Shown piece by piece: positions 25,129 through 33,198 of a DNA stretch of 64,000 nt; positions within the stretch are counted from its first letter, which is position 1; the number at the start of each line of letters is the position of its first letter. Source of the DNA: Candidatus Eiseniibacteriota bacterium (GTDB taxonomy: Bacteria; Eisenbacteria; RBG-16-71-46; CAIMUX01); contig JACKCR010000002.1 of assembly GCA_020633975.1 (NCBI GenBank), forward strand, positions 868,001 through 932,000, read 5' to 3'. Under the pieces are notes generated by a model. It had not been told where the DNA came from, ran no database searches, and worked only from the letters and a program-made list of their open reading frames with translations. The position numbers were made by a program, and so were the translations under genes.

Positions 25129-26745
25129 CTAGTCCGTCTCGCGCTTCATGTCGATCGCGACCTCTCGGGTCACACCGGCGAGCACTTTGCCCCAGGAGCT
25201 CGCGGCGCTTTCGACGTCCGAGTCGACGCACTCTGCGAGCTGGCGGATCCAGCGGAATCTGGCCTCGACGATGGCTCGCTCCCGTCCGGCCGCGGCGAGG
25301 CGGAGGCGGCCGATCCCTTCGAGGAGAGGTCCCAGCCCTTGTTGCGCAAGGGCGAGGTAGGTGCCCATCCGCGGGTCTTGGAACCCCCAGTCCCAACCGC
25401 TCTCGCTGGGGCCGGAACGGAGGCTCGCGGCCTCTGCGACCCGCTGACCGATCGCGGAGTAGCGGGAGGGAACGGTGAGGAAGGAGCTGGGGTGGCACTG
25501 CCCCTTGAGGAAGGGCGCGTCTTCTTCGACGGCGGCGAGCGAGTCGACGAGTTCCCGCGGCGTCGTCCACGGATCGAGAAGTTCGAGACGGTGTCCGAGT
25601 CGTGAACGCACCTTGCCTCCGAACGACCCGTCGACTTCGGCGAGCAGACGCGCCACCCACCGGACATCCCAGTGGGTCTCGCGGTAGCCGCGCATTCGAA
25701 GGGAGCGGTCGTCGAAGGATGGGAATGGAACGCGGTCGACGACGAGACGCGCGCAGTGGTGAGCCGCTCCCAGGAGCTCCTGCCGCATTCCGTCCGTGCG
25801 GCGGAGCGCTGCGACACTGGGCGAGAGCACGACCTCGGAGGGCGCTTCGTCCAGCTTGGAGAGCATCCCGAGCCAGGAGGCGAGGAGGACGGAGGGATCA
25901 CTCGAGACGATCCGGAAAGCGCGGTGTCCGAGGCGCCCGAAAGCTCTCGCCTGCTCGACGAGGAGCGATAGGGCCTGGTCGCGCGAGACGGCGTGGAGCG
26001 GAAAGAGCGCACCGTTCGGGTCTGCCCGGAGCCATGCGCGGATTGCGTCTCGAGCCGACGGTTCCCAGCGTGGGTCGATCTCCATCTGAGCCGGGGTTGC
26101 GTCGTCGACACCAGGGAGCCGGGCCGCGTCCCGTTCTTCGATCGATGGCGCTCCCTCGACGCGGGTCGGCCACCAGAGCGAGACCCGTCGTGTGTCGGCA
26201 TCTTCGAGACGCCGGCGAGGGCCGCAGTACTCCCACTCGAGCGACGGCTGGAAGGGGAGAAGGAGGTCTTCCATGCTCGGCCACGGACCCGGAGACGGAA
26301 TCGACCAGGATGCCGGTTCGTCCTCGTTCGGATCTCCTCCTGGGCGGTTCCGGAGGGAGAGTCGTGGGATGGACGCCAGGTCTGCGTCCGTCGCGCTCTC
26401 TGCATGGATGGCGAGCTTTGCGAGTTCGACCAGTCCGCTCCGGCTCGGGCCGATCATGGCGGCCCGCACGGGAATCGACTCGAACCGGTCGAGTGCGTAG
26501 GGGCCGTAGAGGACCACCGTGGCGGGAACGACGCTTTCTACGAACTTGAGCGACTCACGAACCGGGAAGCGCGTGTCGAGAAGGACGAGACGCGCGTCGG
26601 AGGGGACGCCGGCTTCCGCGAGTGCGTAGGGATGCACCTGGAGCCGGGCCGGCTCGACTTCCGCGAGCGACGATGCGAGAAGCGACCACGGAAGGGACGG
26701 GAACCGACGTGACTCCGCGCACTCGATGAGGAAGACACGACTCAC
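25129..26745 (-). CDS. Divergent protein resembling a B12-binding radical-SAM enzyme without the Fe-S motif
   Basis: 538 residues from GTG 26745, which overlaps the tyrA stop (GTGA), with GGACGAG upstream. The first 120 residues look like a Rossmann/B12-binding-type domain (VFLIECAESRRFPSLPW, ARLVLLDTRFPVRESLKFVE, VVLYGPYAL). A middle segment GHRAFRIVSSDPSVLLASW and a later ELLDPWTTPRELVDSL followed by SSFLTVP recall B12-dependent radical-SAM proteins (DPWTTPEEL motif), but the CxxxCxxC cluster motif is absent: only one Cys (EYCGPRR) lies in the corresponding part. If the relationship is real, it would be a non-catalytic or repurposed paralogue. Function unknown; family call is tentative. Confidence 0.6.
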   Translation of the reverse strand: MSRVFLIECAESRRFPSLPWSLLASSLAEVEPARLQVHPYALAEAGVPSDARLVLLDTRFPVRESLKFVESVVPATVVLYGPYALDRFESIPVRAAMIGPSRSGLVELAKLAIHAESATDADLASIPRLSLRNRPGGDPNEDEPASWSIPSPGPWPSMEDLLLPFQPSLEWEYCGPRRRLEDADTRRVSLWWPTRVEGAPSIEERDAARLPGVDDATPAQMEIDPRWEPSARDAIRAWLRADPNGALFPLHAVSRDQALSLLVEQARAFGRLGHRAFRIVSSDPSVLLASWLGMLSKLDEAPSEVVLSPSVAALRRTDGMRQELLGAAHHCARLVVDRVPFPSFDDRSLRMRGYRETHWDVRWVARLLAEVDGSFGGKVRSRLGHRLELLDPWTTPRELVDSLAAVEEDAPFLKGQCHPSSFLTVPSRYSAIGQRVAEAASLRSGPSESGWDWGFQDPRMGTYLALAQQGLGPLLEGIGRLRLAAAGRERAIVEARFRWIRQLAECVDSDVESAASSWGKVLAGVTREVAIDMKRETD

Positions 26746-27506
26746 GTCTCGTCCTCGGGAGCGGGGTTCGCGGTGAGCGACGAGAGTTCGGCGTCGAGTC
26801 CGGTGAGCGCATCTCTGAACCTCGCCCGGACGTCTTGCGTGAACGGATTGAACTGGTGCATGTCCTGGAACAGCTCGCGGCTGTCCCGGCTCGCCCACTC
26901 CGCGACTTGTGCGAGGAGACGATATCCATGCGTATCGATCGACTCCGGCCCGACTCCGAACGCGGTGAGACTGCGCCCGAGCCAGTGCGTCAACGCTTGC
27001 GTGCGCGCCATGGCGCGGTCGTGTTCTTCGGCCGTGGTCGAGATGATGCGCAGTCCGAGGCGATCGAGGAGTCGGTACATCCGCTCGAGACGAGAGCGTG
27101 CGATCCTTCCCGGGACGACGACGATCCGGTGTCCGCGGATGCCGGTTCTGGATGAGTCCGGCCCAAAGAGCGGATGGGTGCCGACGTAGTCCACGTCCGG
27201 AGGAAGGTGGGTTTCCATCCATTGCATCGGAAGGCTCTTCACGCTCGCGACATCGACGACCACGGTTCCGGGCGTGAGGTGAGGGCGCAAGCTCTGGAGC
27301 GTGTCTTCCAGCATCCGGATCGGGACGGCCAGAATCACGGCTCGGGCCGAGGCAGCCGCTTCGAGCGAGCCGTTCTGAAGCGGGAATGGAACCTGCCTGC
27401 CGGGATCGCATACGACGAGGCGTCCGTACGGCTCGAGGTAGCGGACTACCAGTTCTCCGAATCGGCCATAGCCGATGATGCCGTATCGCGGGCGATCAGC
27501 CTTCAT
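26742..27506 (-). CDS. tyrA: Prephenate/arogenate dehydrogenase-type protein
   Basis: NAD(P)-dependent oxidative decarboxylation of prephenate or arogenate toward tyrosine. 254 residues. Seen: YGIIGYGRFGELVVRYL (dinucleotide binding), VILAVPIRMLEDTLQSL, VVDVASVKSLPMQWM, the catalytic His region GTHPLFGPDSSRTGI, and the C-terminal helical dimerisation domain (EEHDRAMARTQALTHWLGRSL ... LFQDMHQFNPFTQDVRARF). ATG 27506 places the Rossmann strand at residue 8, as expected; an upstream extension to 27569 would overlap the divergent protease gene more. A single-domain TyrA without chorismate mutase or ACT parts. Confidence 0.85.
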   Translation of the reverse strand: MKADRPRYGIIGYGRFGELVVRYLEPYGRLVVCDPGRQVPFPLQNGSLEAAASARAVILAVPIRMLEDTLQSLRPHLTPGTVVVDVASVKSLPMQWMETHLPPDVDYVGTHPLFGPDSSRTGIRGHRIVVVPGRIARSRLERMYRLLDRLGLRIISTTAEEHDRAMARTQALTHWLGRSLTAFGVGPESIDTHGYRLLAQVAEWASRDSRELFQDMHQFNPFTQDVRARFRDALTGLDAELSSLTANPAPEDET

Positions 27507-27585
27507 GGGGCGGCAGCGTCCTCTCGTTTGTATCGTGAAGTCGAGTCTCCGTGATACTGTCGCGGCCAACCCGAAGAGGCAACCG

Positions 27586-28602
27586 TTGAGAGAGTCGAGT
27601 CCCGATCCAGAGGCGAGCGAACCACGTCATCCCGACGGCGACCCTTCGTCCGCTCGCACGGCACCGGCTCGTTCGCTCCCGCCGATGGACGGTACGACTC
27701 GGGCTCGTCCGCTCCCGGAGATGGATGGCAAGACGGGCGTATGGCGCACTTCCGTCGCGGGGGACCCGTTTCCCTACGAGAGCCTCGCTCCACCTCTGCC
27801 ACGACCGACGACTCGGGAGTGGGTGCAGTTCGCGGTCCTCTTGGTCGGCACGATCGTGTCGACGGCGACGCTCCCGCAAGGCGGGTTGGCGTTCGCCTTC
27901 ACGCTTCTCGGCATCCTCTTCTGCCACGAGATGGGTCACTACCTGGTGGCCCGCCACTATCGGGTGCGGGCTAGTCTCCCGTACTTCCTGCCCTTCCCGC
28001 TCTCGCCGCTCGGAACGTTCGGCGCGGTGATCTTTCTACGGCAGCGGATCCGCACGCGGCGGGTGCTTTTCGACGTCGGCATCGCCGGTCCGCTCGCCGG
28101 GATTCCGCCGACCCTCGTCGCCGTGTGGTGGGGACTGGCGCACAGCCCGGTCAGCGATCGGGCCGTGAGTGAAGGGCTGTCGGGCGCGCACTTCGGCATG
28201 TCACTGCTCTTGTCGTTCGCGACCCATCTGCTTCATCCGGAGCTCCAAGGGGGGGAGGTGATCCGACTCCATCCGGTGGCGATCGCCGGTTGGGCCGGGC
28301 TCTTCGTCACGTCGCTCAACTTGATTCCGATCGGGCAGCTGGACGGTGGGCACATCCTCTACGGCATCCTCGGGGCCAAAGCCCGCAAGGTGTCGTTCGT
28401 CCTCGCAGCGGCTCTCGCAGTCGCCGGGTTCTGGTTTCCCGGGTGGTGGGTGCTGCTGGCGTTCCTTCTCGTCACCCGTCTCAAGCACCCATCGACCGAC
28501 GACGAACACGTTCCGCTCGGACGGGCTCGCGTCCTTCTCGGGGTCCTCACCCTGCTCTTTTTCCTCCTGACCTTCGTTCCGCATCCGTTCGACCTGTCGT
28601 AG
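27586..28602 (+). CDS. Site-2-type M50 metalloprotease, membrane
   Basis: 338 residues from TTG 27586, chosen because GAAGAGG lies 6 nt upstream; an in-frame ATG at 27685 is the main alternative. A disordered Pro/Arg-rich N-terminus (about 90 residues) is followed by several transmembrane helices. The zinc site is HEMGH (in LLGILFCHEMGHYLVARHY) with the third ligand in NLIPIGQLDGGHILYGIL; LPYFLPFPLSPLGTFGAVI matches the EGY/site-2 protease family known from plants and bacteria. Likely cleaves membrane proteins within the bilayer; substrate unknown. Divergent from tyrA, with the glycosyltransferase gene starting 9 nt downstream. Confidence 0.88.
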   Translation: MRESSPDPEASEPRHPDGDPSSARTAPARSLPPMDGTTRARPLPEMDGKTGVWRTSVAGDPFPYESLAPPLPRPTTREWVQFAVLLVGTIVSTATLPQGGLAFAFTLLGILFCHEMGHYLVARHYRVRASLPYFLPFPLSPLGTFGAVIFLRQRIRTRRVLFDVGIAGPLAGIPPTLVAVWWGLAHSPVSDRAVSEGLSGAHFGMSLLLSFATHLLHPELQGGEVIRLHPVAIAGWAGLFVTSLNLIPIGQLDGGHILYGILGAKARKVSFVLAAALAVAGFWFPGWWVLLAFLLVTRLKHPSTDDEHVPLGRARVLLGVLTLLFFLLTFVPHPFDLS

Positions 28603-28611
28603 GTTTCCCCC

Positions 28612-29859
28612 GTGTCGACTCACCGCGAGACACGGGTCACCCTCGTCGGCAGCCGAGCCGGAATCGGGGGGACGGAGCGCCATCTAGCCTCGCTCGTCCG
28701 GGGACTACCCCGACGTGGGTTCGAGGTCGAACTGGTTCTGTCAGAGGGCGGCGCACTCACCGAGATCGCCGCGGCGAGTGGGGTCCGCGTGGTGTGCCTC
28801 GAACGGCATTCGAGGAGCGCGTACTTCCGGAAACTCGCCGGGCACCTACGACGGACCCGTCCGAACGTCGTCCATGCCCACACGGGACGGCTCCCTTGTC
28901 TCGCCGCTCGCGTGGCCGGAGTCCCGCTGGTTCTGGACACCCGACACGGCAACCTCGATCTCCGGCTCGACCCGAACGAAGACGTTCGCCCCGAAGGCGC
29001 CGAGTTCCAACCGGGACTGAGTGAGCGTGCGGCGTGGCGAATCGAGGGTGCGAAGACGGCACTCTCCGATCTCACGCTTCTCGTCTGTGAACGCGACCGC
29101 ACGAACCTCGTGCGCTTTGGAGGGGTGGCTCGGGAGAAGACACGAGTCGTGCTCAACGGGATCTCGCTCGACGGGGCGCGTACGGGAGGCAGACTCAGTA
29201 ACGATGCCTTCACGGAACCTGGGTCCACCGATGGTGCATCGAGTCACGGCGCACCCGTAGAGGGCACCGGTCCTGCGCAGTCCGACGCTCCGCTCGTCAT
29301 CGGTTGGCTCGGTCGCATGGCGGAGCAGAAAGCACCGGAGCGGGTGATCGAGCTGTTCGCGTGGCTGGTCGGGGTTTCCGATTCCGGCGAGCCTAGCCTC
29401 CCCTCGAGAGTCGGCGAACGACTTCGGCTCGCCATGTACGGTGATGGTCCCCTTCGCCCAGAGCTCGAATCGTTGGCAGCTCGGTTGGGGGTAGCGGAGC
29501 GGGTCTCATTCCCGGGGCCGACAAACGACGTCCTCGGCGCGTTGGGCGGGCTTGGGCTCTTTCTCCTGCCGTCTCGCAAGGAAGGGCTTCCCTACGTGCT
29601 GCTCGAGGCGATGGCGGCGGGGGGGCCGACACTCTCGACGCCGGTGGGTGGGATAGCGGAGGTCCTCACCGGGGACCTGGCCGAGGGGGTGGTGCCCTGG
29701 CGGCTGGATGCGTGGGGGGCGGTTGCGGTCCGCTGGCTGGTAGACCCGGCCCATCGTGAGCGGTTGAGGAGCGCATCACGGGAACGAGTCCGGGGCTTTG
29801 ACGAGGACGACATGGTGAACGAGATCGCCGCGATCTACCGCGAAGGGTCGGGGGCGTAG
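28612..29859 (+). CDS. Family 4 glycosyltransferase
   Basis: 415 residues from GTG 28612. GT-B fold: N-terminal half with [30 protein letters not shown] and [21 protein letters not shown]-terminal GT4 domain with [53 protein letters not shown] and the EX7E region [27 protein letters not shown]. Transfers a sugar from a nucleotide donor to a lipid or glycan acceptor, likely for envelope glycan. Cytoplasmic. It sits between the site-2 protease and a family 2 transferase; donor and acceptor cannot be told. Confidence 0.88.
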   Translation: MSTHRETRVTLVGSRAGIGGTERHLASLVRGLPRRGFEVELVLSEGGALTEIAAASGVRVVCLERHSRSAYFRKLAGHLRRTRPNVVHAHTGRLPCLAARVAGVPLVLDTRHGNLDLRLDPNEDVRPEGAEFQPGLSERAAWRIEGAKTALSDLTLLVCERDRTNLVRFGGVAREKTRVVLNGISLDGARTGGRLSNDAFTEPGSTDGASSHGAPVEGTGPAQSDAPLVIGWLGRMAEQKAPERVIELFAWLVGVSDSGEPSLPSRVGERLRLAMYGDGPLRPELESLAARLGVAERVSFPGPTNDVLGALGGLGLFLLPSRKEGLPYVLLEAMAAGGPTLSTPVGGIAEVLTGDLAEGVVPWRLDAWGAVAVRWLVDPAHRERLRSASRERVRGFDEDDMVNEIAAIYREGSGA

Positions 29860-29923
29860 CTGGTCCCCGTTCGATCCGCGAGCTGATAGACTGAAACGCC
29901 TCGGGTCATTCGGAGGGGGAGTG

Positions 29924-30610
29924 ATGGGACTGAAGCTGTCGGTGGTCATCCCGGTCTACAACGAGCGAGACACGTTGATGGATCTCGTGGATCGGGTGCT
30001 GGCCACGCCGTTCGAGAAAGAGATCCTGATCGTCGACGACTACTCGACGGACGGGACGAGAGAGCTGCTGCGCGAGTACGAGAATCCGGTCGTGAAAAAG
30101 TTCTATCACGAGGAGAACCGGGGAAAGGGTGCGGCCCTACGTACGGCGATCCGGCACGCCACCGGGGATGTCGTCCTGATCCAAGATGCGGACCTCGAGT
30201 ACGACCCGTCCGAGTATGGGAAGCTGATCGAGCCGATCGAGCAGGACTTGGCGGATGTCGTGTACGGGTCCCGGTTCCTCGGCGGTCCCCACCGAGTGCT
30301 CTTCTACTGGCACTACCTCGGCAACCAGCTTCTGACCACCTTGTCGAACATGACGACGAACCTCAACCTCACCGACATGGAAACCTGCTACAAGGTCTTC
30401 CGACGCGAGGTCATCCAGTCGATCCCTCTCAAGTCGAACCGATTCGGCTTCGAGCCTGAGGTGACCGCGAAGATCGCGCGCCGCGGCTACCGCGTGTACG
30501 AGACTCCGATCTCGTACCACGGGCGGACCTACGCGGAAGGGAAGAAGATCGGCTGGAGGGACGGCGTCAACGCGATCTGGACGATCATCCGATACCACTT
30601 CGGCGACTGA
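29924..30610 (+). CDS. Family 2 glycosyltransferase, polyprenyl-phosphate sugar synthase-like
   Basis: 228 residues from ATG 29924 (preceded by GGAGGGGGAGTG; a GTG at 29921 is equivalent). GT-A fold: [45 protein letters not shown], the DxD-type [37 protein letters not shown] and [25 protein letters not shown]. This set matches dolichyl/undecaprenyl-phosphate mannose or glucose synthases that lack the membrane anchor. It would supply a lipid-linked sugar for envelope glycosylation; works with the family 4 enzyme upstream by context only. Confidence 0.9.
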   Translation: MGLKLSVVIPVYNERDTLMDLVDRVLATPFEKEILIVDDYSTDGTRELLREYENPVVKKFYHEENRGKGAALRTAIRHATGDVVLIQDADLEYDPSEYGKLIEPIEQDLADVVYGSRFLGGPHRVLFYWHYLGNQLLTTLSNMTTNLNLTDMETCYKVFRREVIQSIPLKSNRFGFEPEVTAKIARRGYRVYETPISYHGRTYAEGKKIGWRDGVNAIWTIIRYHFGD

Positions 30611-31012
30611 GCTTGGGAAATCACTGATCTAACCTTGGCGACTCCCAGTGAACGGTGACGCCCTAGCTGCCGATCGAGGCCCCGGCTCCTCCGTCCCGGT
30701 CGAACGAGTCGCCACAACTGCCCGTGGGAACAGCAGTTTCGGGGATTCCCCCCGAATCGGTTCGTTTACAGTTGGGTGAGTTCCCCTGTCAATCCGGAAC
30801 GACACATCTGACATCTCTGCTCGTCCATCTTGTACAAATACAGTGATTTCTGGCAGGAATCTCGAAGCTGGCCCCCGGGATGGCTGTCTCAACTGCTTGA
30901 CAGTTGGGTGCAACTAGGATAAGTTTTCCCTGTTCCGGCGGTACCCAGGACGATCTGCCTGCTACGCGACAGGGTGCCCCGCCACGGCTGAAACGTCGTC
31001 CGAGGTAGCTCC
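30611..31012. promoter_or_regulatory. Leader region of the sigma-54 activator, with a repeated 14-mer
   Basis: 402 bp without a gene. TTTACAGTTGGGTG at 30765-30778 recurs as TTGACAGTTGGGTG at 30897-30910 (13 of 14 identical, 132 bp apart). The second copy contains a consensus -35 TTGACA, with GATAAG at 30918-30923 as a weak -10 after 15 nt. This may be a promoter with an upstream copy, or two operator sites for the downstream regulator. Base composition is less GC-rich than the flanks. Confidence 0.4.
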
Positions 31013-32896
31013 ATGTCAGACCCGTCCCGTCCCGGCGAGCCCGGGGAGCGTCGCCCTCGTCCCGAGCGGATCGACCGAAACGAAGGAACCAGCGGCGAGT
31101 GGCCGCAGGCAGGCGTTCCAAGACCGCAGTCCAGCCCGCAGCCGGCTCCGAGCCCGCAACCCGCTCCTCAGCCGGCGCCGAGCCCAGCCCGCGACTTGAC
31201 CCGGGATGCCGGATCCGCCAAGCCGTCGCCGTTCGAGCGCCTACTCGATCCCTCCGCCCGCGGTCGAGGCGTGAGTGAGTCGGAGCGACGTGAGCTCGTT
31301 CCGCCGCGGCTGTTCCCGTCCGGTGGGCGGGATCCCTGGCTCGATCCTCGTTCCGATCGACAGCTCGCCGCACTTCGAGATCTCCTGCAGGTGATGCGTC
31401 GTCTTTCGTCGATCCTCGATCACGAGTCGCTTCTCGACGCGATTCTGGACGCCGTCATTCCGCTGACCGGTGCGCAGCGCGCGCTCGTTCTCCTGCAACA
31501 AGGGACTCAGCTCGAAGTGGCGAGAGGGCGTGACGTGTCTCGTGAGTCGCTCCCGTCCGACGCGGGGCAAATCTCTCTCACGCTTGCGCGTCGATGTATG
31601 GCGCAGAACGAGCTTCTCGAGTTCGACGAACTCTCGACCCGTCCGGACCTTCGCGAGATCAAGAGTATCCAGCTGAACCAACTCTTCTCCGCCGTCTGCG
31701 TACCGCTCCGAAAGCAGAACCAACCGTTCGGGGTGCTCTACCTCGACAGCTCCCTTCCGACCATGACCCCGACACCCGGCGATCGCGAGATGCTCGAAGC
31801 GTTTGCCGCGCAGGCGTCCGTTTGTCTCGTCAACGCGGACCTCATTCGGGAGCTCGAGAACTCGAAGGTGGTACTCACGCGCGAGAACCAGGAGCTGATT
31901 GCGAAGGTGCAAGGCAACTGGCGCTTCGCGTCGCTCATCGGCCGAAGCGAAGAGATGCAGAAGCTGTTCGAGCGTCTCCGTCTCGTGAAGGACCTCGATC
32001 TCTCGGTCGTTCTGATCGGAGAGAGCGGGACCGGAAAGGAACTCGTCGCGCAGGCGCTCCATTCCGAAGGGGCGCGCGCGAAGCAGTCCTTCGTGCCCGT
32101 CAACTGCGGCGCGATTCCCGCGAACCTGTTCGAGAGCGAATTCTTCGGACACGTTCGCGGTGCGTTCACCGGCGCGAACGTCGACCGACCCGGACTCGTC
32201 GAACAGGCCGACCACGGCACGCTCTTCCTCGACGAAATCGGTGACATGCCGATCGAGTTCCAGCCGAAGCTCCTCCGCTTCCTCGAGTCCGGCGAGTACC
32301 GCCGGGTGGGCGAAACGCGGGTTCGGAAGTCGAACGTCCGCGTCATCTCGGCCACACACCGTGATCTCCGGAAGATGGCCGACGAAGGTACGTTCCGTGC
32401 GGACCTCTTCTACCGACTCGACGGAGTCCACGTCGACCTGCCGTCCCTGAGAGAACGTCGCGTCGACATCCCGATCCTCATCGAGCACTTCTTCAAGCTC
32501 GCGGTCGAGCGGTTCCAGCGAGCCGTCAACGGGATGACGAACCGCGCTCTGCAGTCGCTTCTCGCGTATCCGTGGCCCGGGAACGTCCGCCAACTCCGTC
32601 ACGCGATCGAGGGCGCCTGCGCGCTCGTTCGAGACGGAGAATCGCTCGACGTCTCGCACCTCCAGCTCCATCTGCCCGACCTGACCGTGACGCGGATGGT
32701 GACACCCCAGCTCGCCGAGCCCTCGCTGCCGATTGCGCTGCAAGACGCGATGACGACGGCCGAGCGGCAGACACTGACGGCCGCGCTCGATCGACACGAC
32801 TGGAACATCACCCGGTCGGCGAAAGAGCTCGGGATCAGCCGTCAGCATCTGCACAACCGGATCCGGCATCACGGACTGGAGCGGCCGAAAGGGTAG
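31013..32896 (+). CDS. GAF-AAA+-Fis sigma-54-dependent transcriptional activator
   Basis: 627 residues. A disordered Pro/Gln-rich N-terminus (about 1-115), then a GAF domain (about 125-285: LRDLLQVMRRLSSILDHESLLDAILDAVIPLTGA ... FGVLYLDSS ... FAAQASVCLVNA), a sigma-54 AAA+ domain (about 305-540) with Walker A GESGTGKE (about 336), the sigma-54-contacting GAFTGAN loop (about 383), Walker B TLFLDEIGDMP and YPWPGNVRQLRHAIE, and a C-terminal Fis-type helix-turn-helix (NITRSAKELGISRQHLHNRIRHH). No receiver or FHA domain; the GAF pocket probably senses a small ligand. The atypical kinase gene starts 302 bp downstream in the same direction. Confidence 0.94.
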   Translation: MSDPSRPGEPGERRPRPERIDRNEGTSGEWPQAGVPRPQSSPQPAPSPQPAPQPAPSPARDLTRDAGSAKPSPFERLLDPSARGRGVSESERRELVPPRLFPSGGRDPWLDPRSDRQLAALRDLLQVMRRLSSILDHESLLDAILDAVIPLTGAQRALVLLQQGTQLEVARGRDVSRESLPSDAGQISLTLARRCMAQNELLEFDELSTRPDLREIKSIQLNQLFSAVCVPLRKQNQPFGVLYLDSSLPTMTPTPGDREMLEAFAAQASVCLVNADLIRELENSKVVLTRENQELIAKVQGNWRFASLIGRSEEMQKLFERLRLVKDLDLSVVLIGESGTGKELVAQALHSEGARAKQSFVPVNCGAIPANLFESEFFGHVRGAFTGANVDRPGLVEQADHGTLFLDEIGDMPIEFQPKLLRFLESGEYRRVGETRVRKSNVRVISATHRDLRKMADEGTFRADLFYRLDGVHVDLPSLRERRVDIPILIEHFFKLAVERFQRAVNGMTNRALQSLLAYPWPGNVRQLRHAIEGACALVRDGESLDVSHLQLHLPDLTVTRMVTPQLAEPSLPIALQDAMTTAERQTLTAALDRHDWNITRSAKELGISRQHLHNRIRHHGLERPKG

Positions 32897-33198
32897 GGAC
32901 GAGCCCGGCGAGAGCGAGCGCGGGATCCGTGTTCGGTTCCAGTCCGGCTTCTGCCGCGGCGCGAGCAGCTGCGAATCGAGGAGCAGCAACCCCGGCACCC
33001 ATGTGTCGCTGCCGTCGACATGTCGATGGCGATGTGTCGACGGAACACCAGAACGTCGACAGGTTGGATCCGGTCCGCAGGCAGTGATTTGGTCCCCGAG
33101 CTTTGCCTACCGGCTTTCGACGCGTACCATTGTCCTACTCTCGTATCGGCTCGGACCGGTGAACGGTTCGGGCCCAGGACGGCGAGGAGTGGGGCCCC
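32897..33198. promoter_or_regulatory. Intergenic region with GTCGACA inverted repeats before the kinase gene
   Basis: 302 bp with no gene. GTCGACA at 33014-33020 faces TGTCGAC at 33035-33041, and a third GTCGACA follows at 33055-33061. The arms suggest a dyad operator, possibly for a dimeric regulator such as the neighbouring Fis-type protein. I find no convincing -24/-12 (TGGCAC-N5-TTGC) sigma-54 promoter here. Confidence 0.35.

Noticed and set aside
30897-30923. Strong sigma-70 promoter before the sigma-54 activator
   Set aside because: The -35 is perfect, but the best -10 is weak and the spacer is only 15 nt; listed only as part of the leader with the repeated 14-mer.
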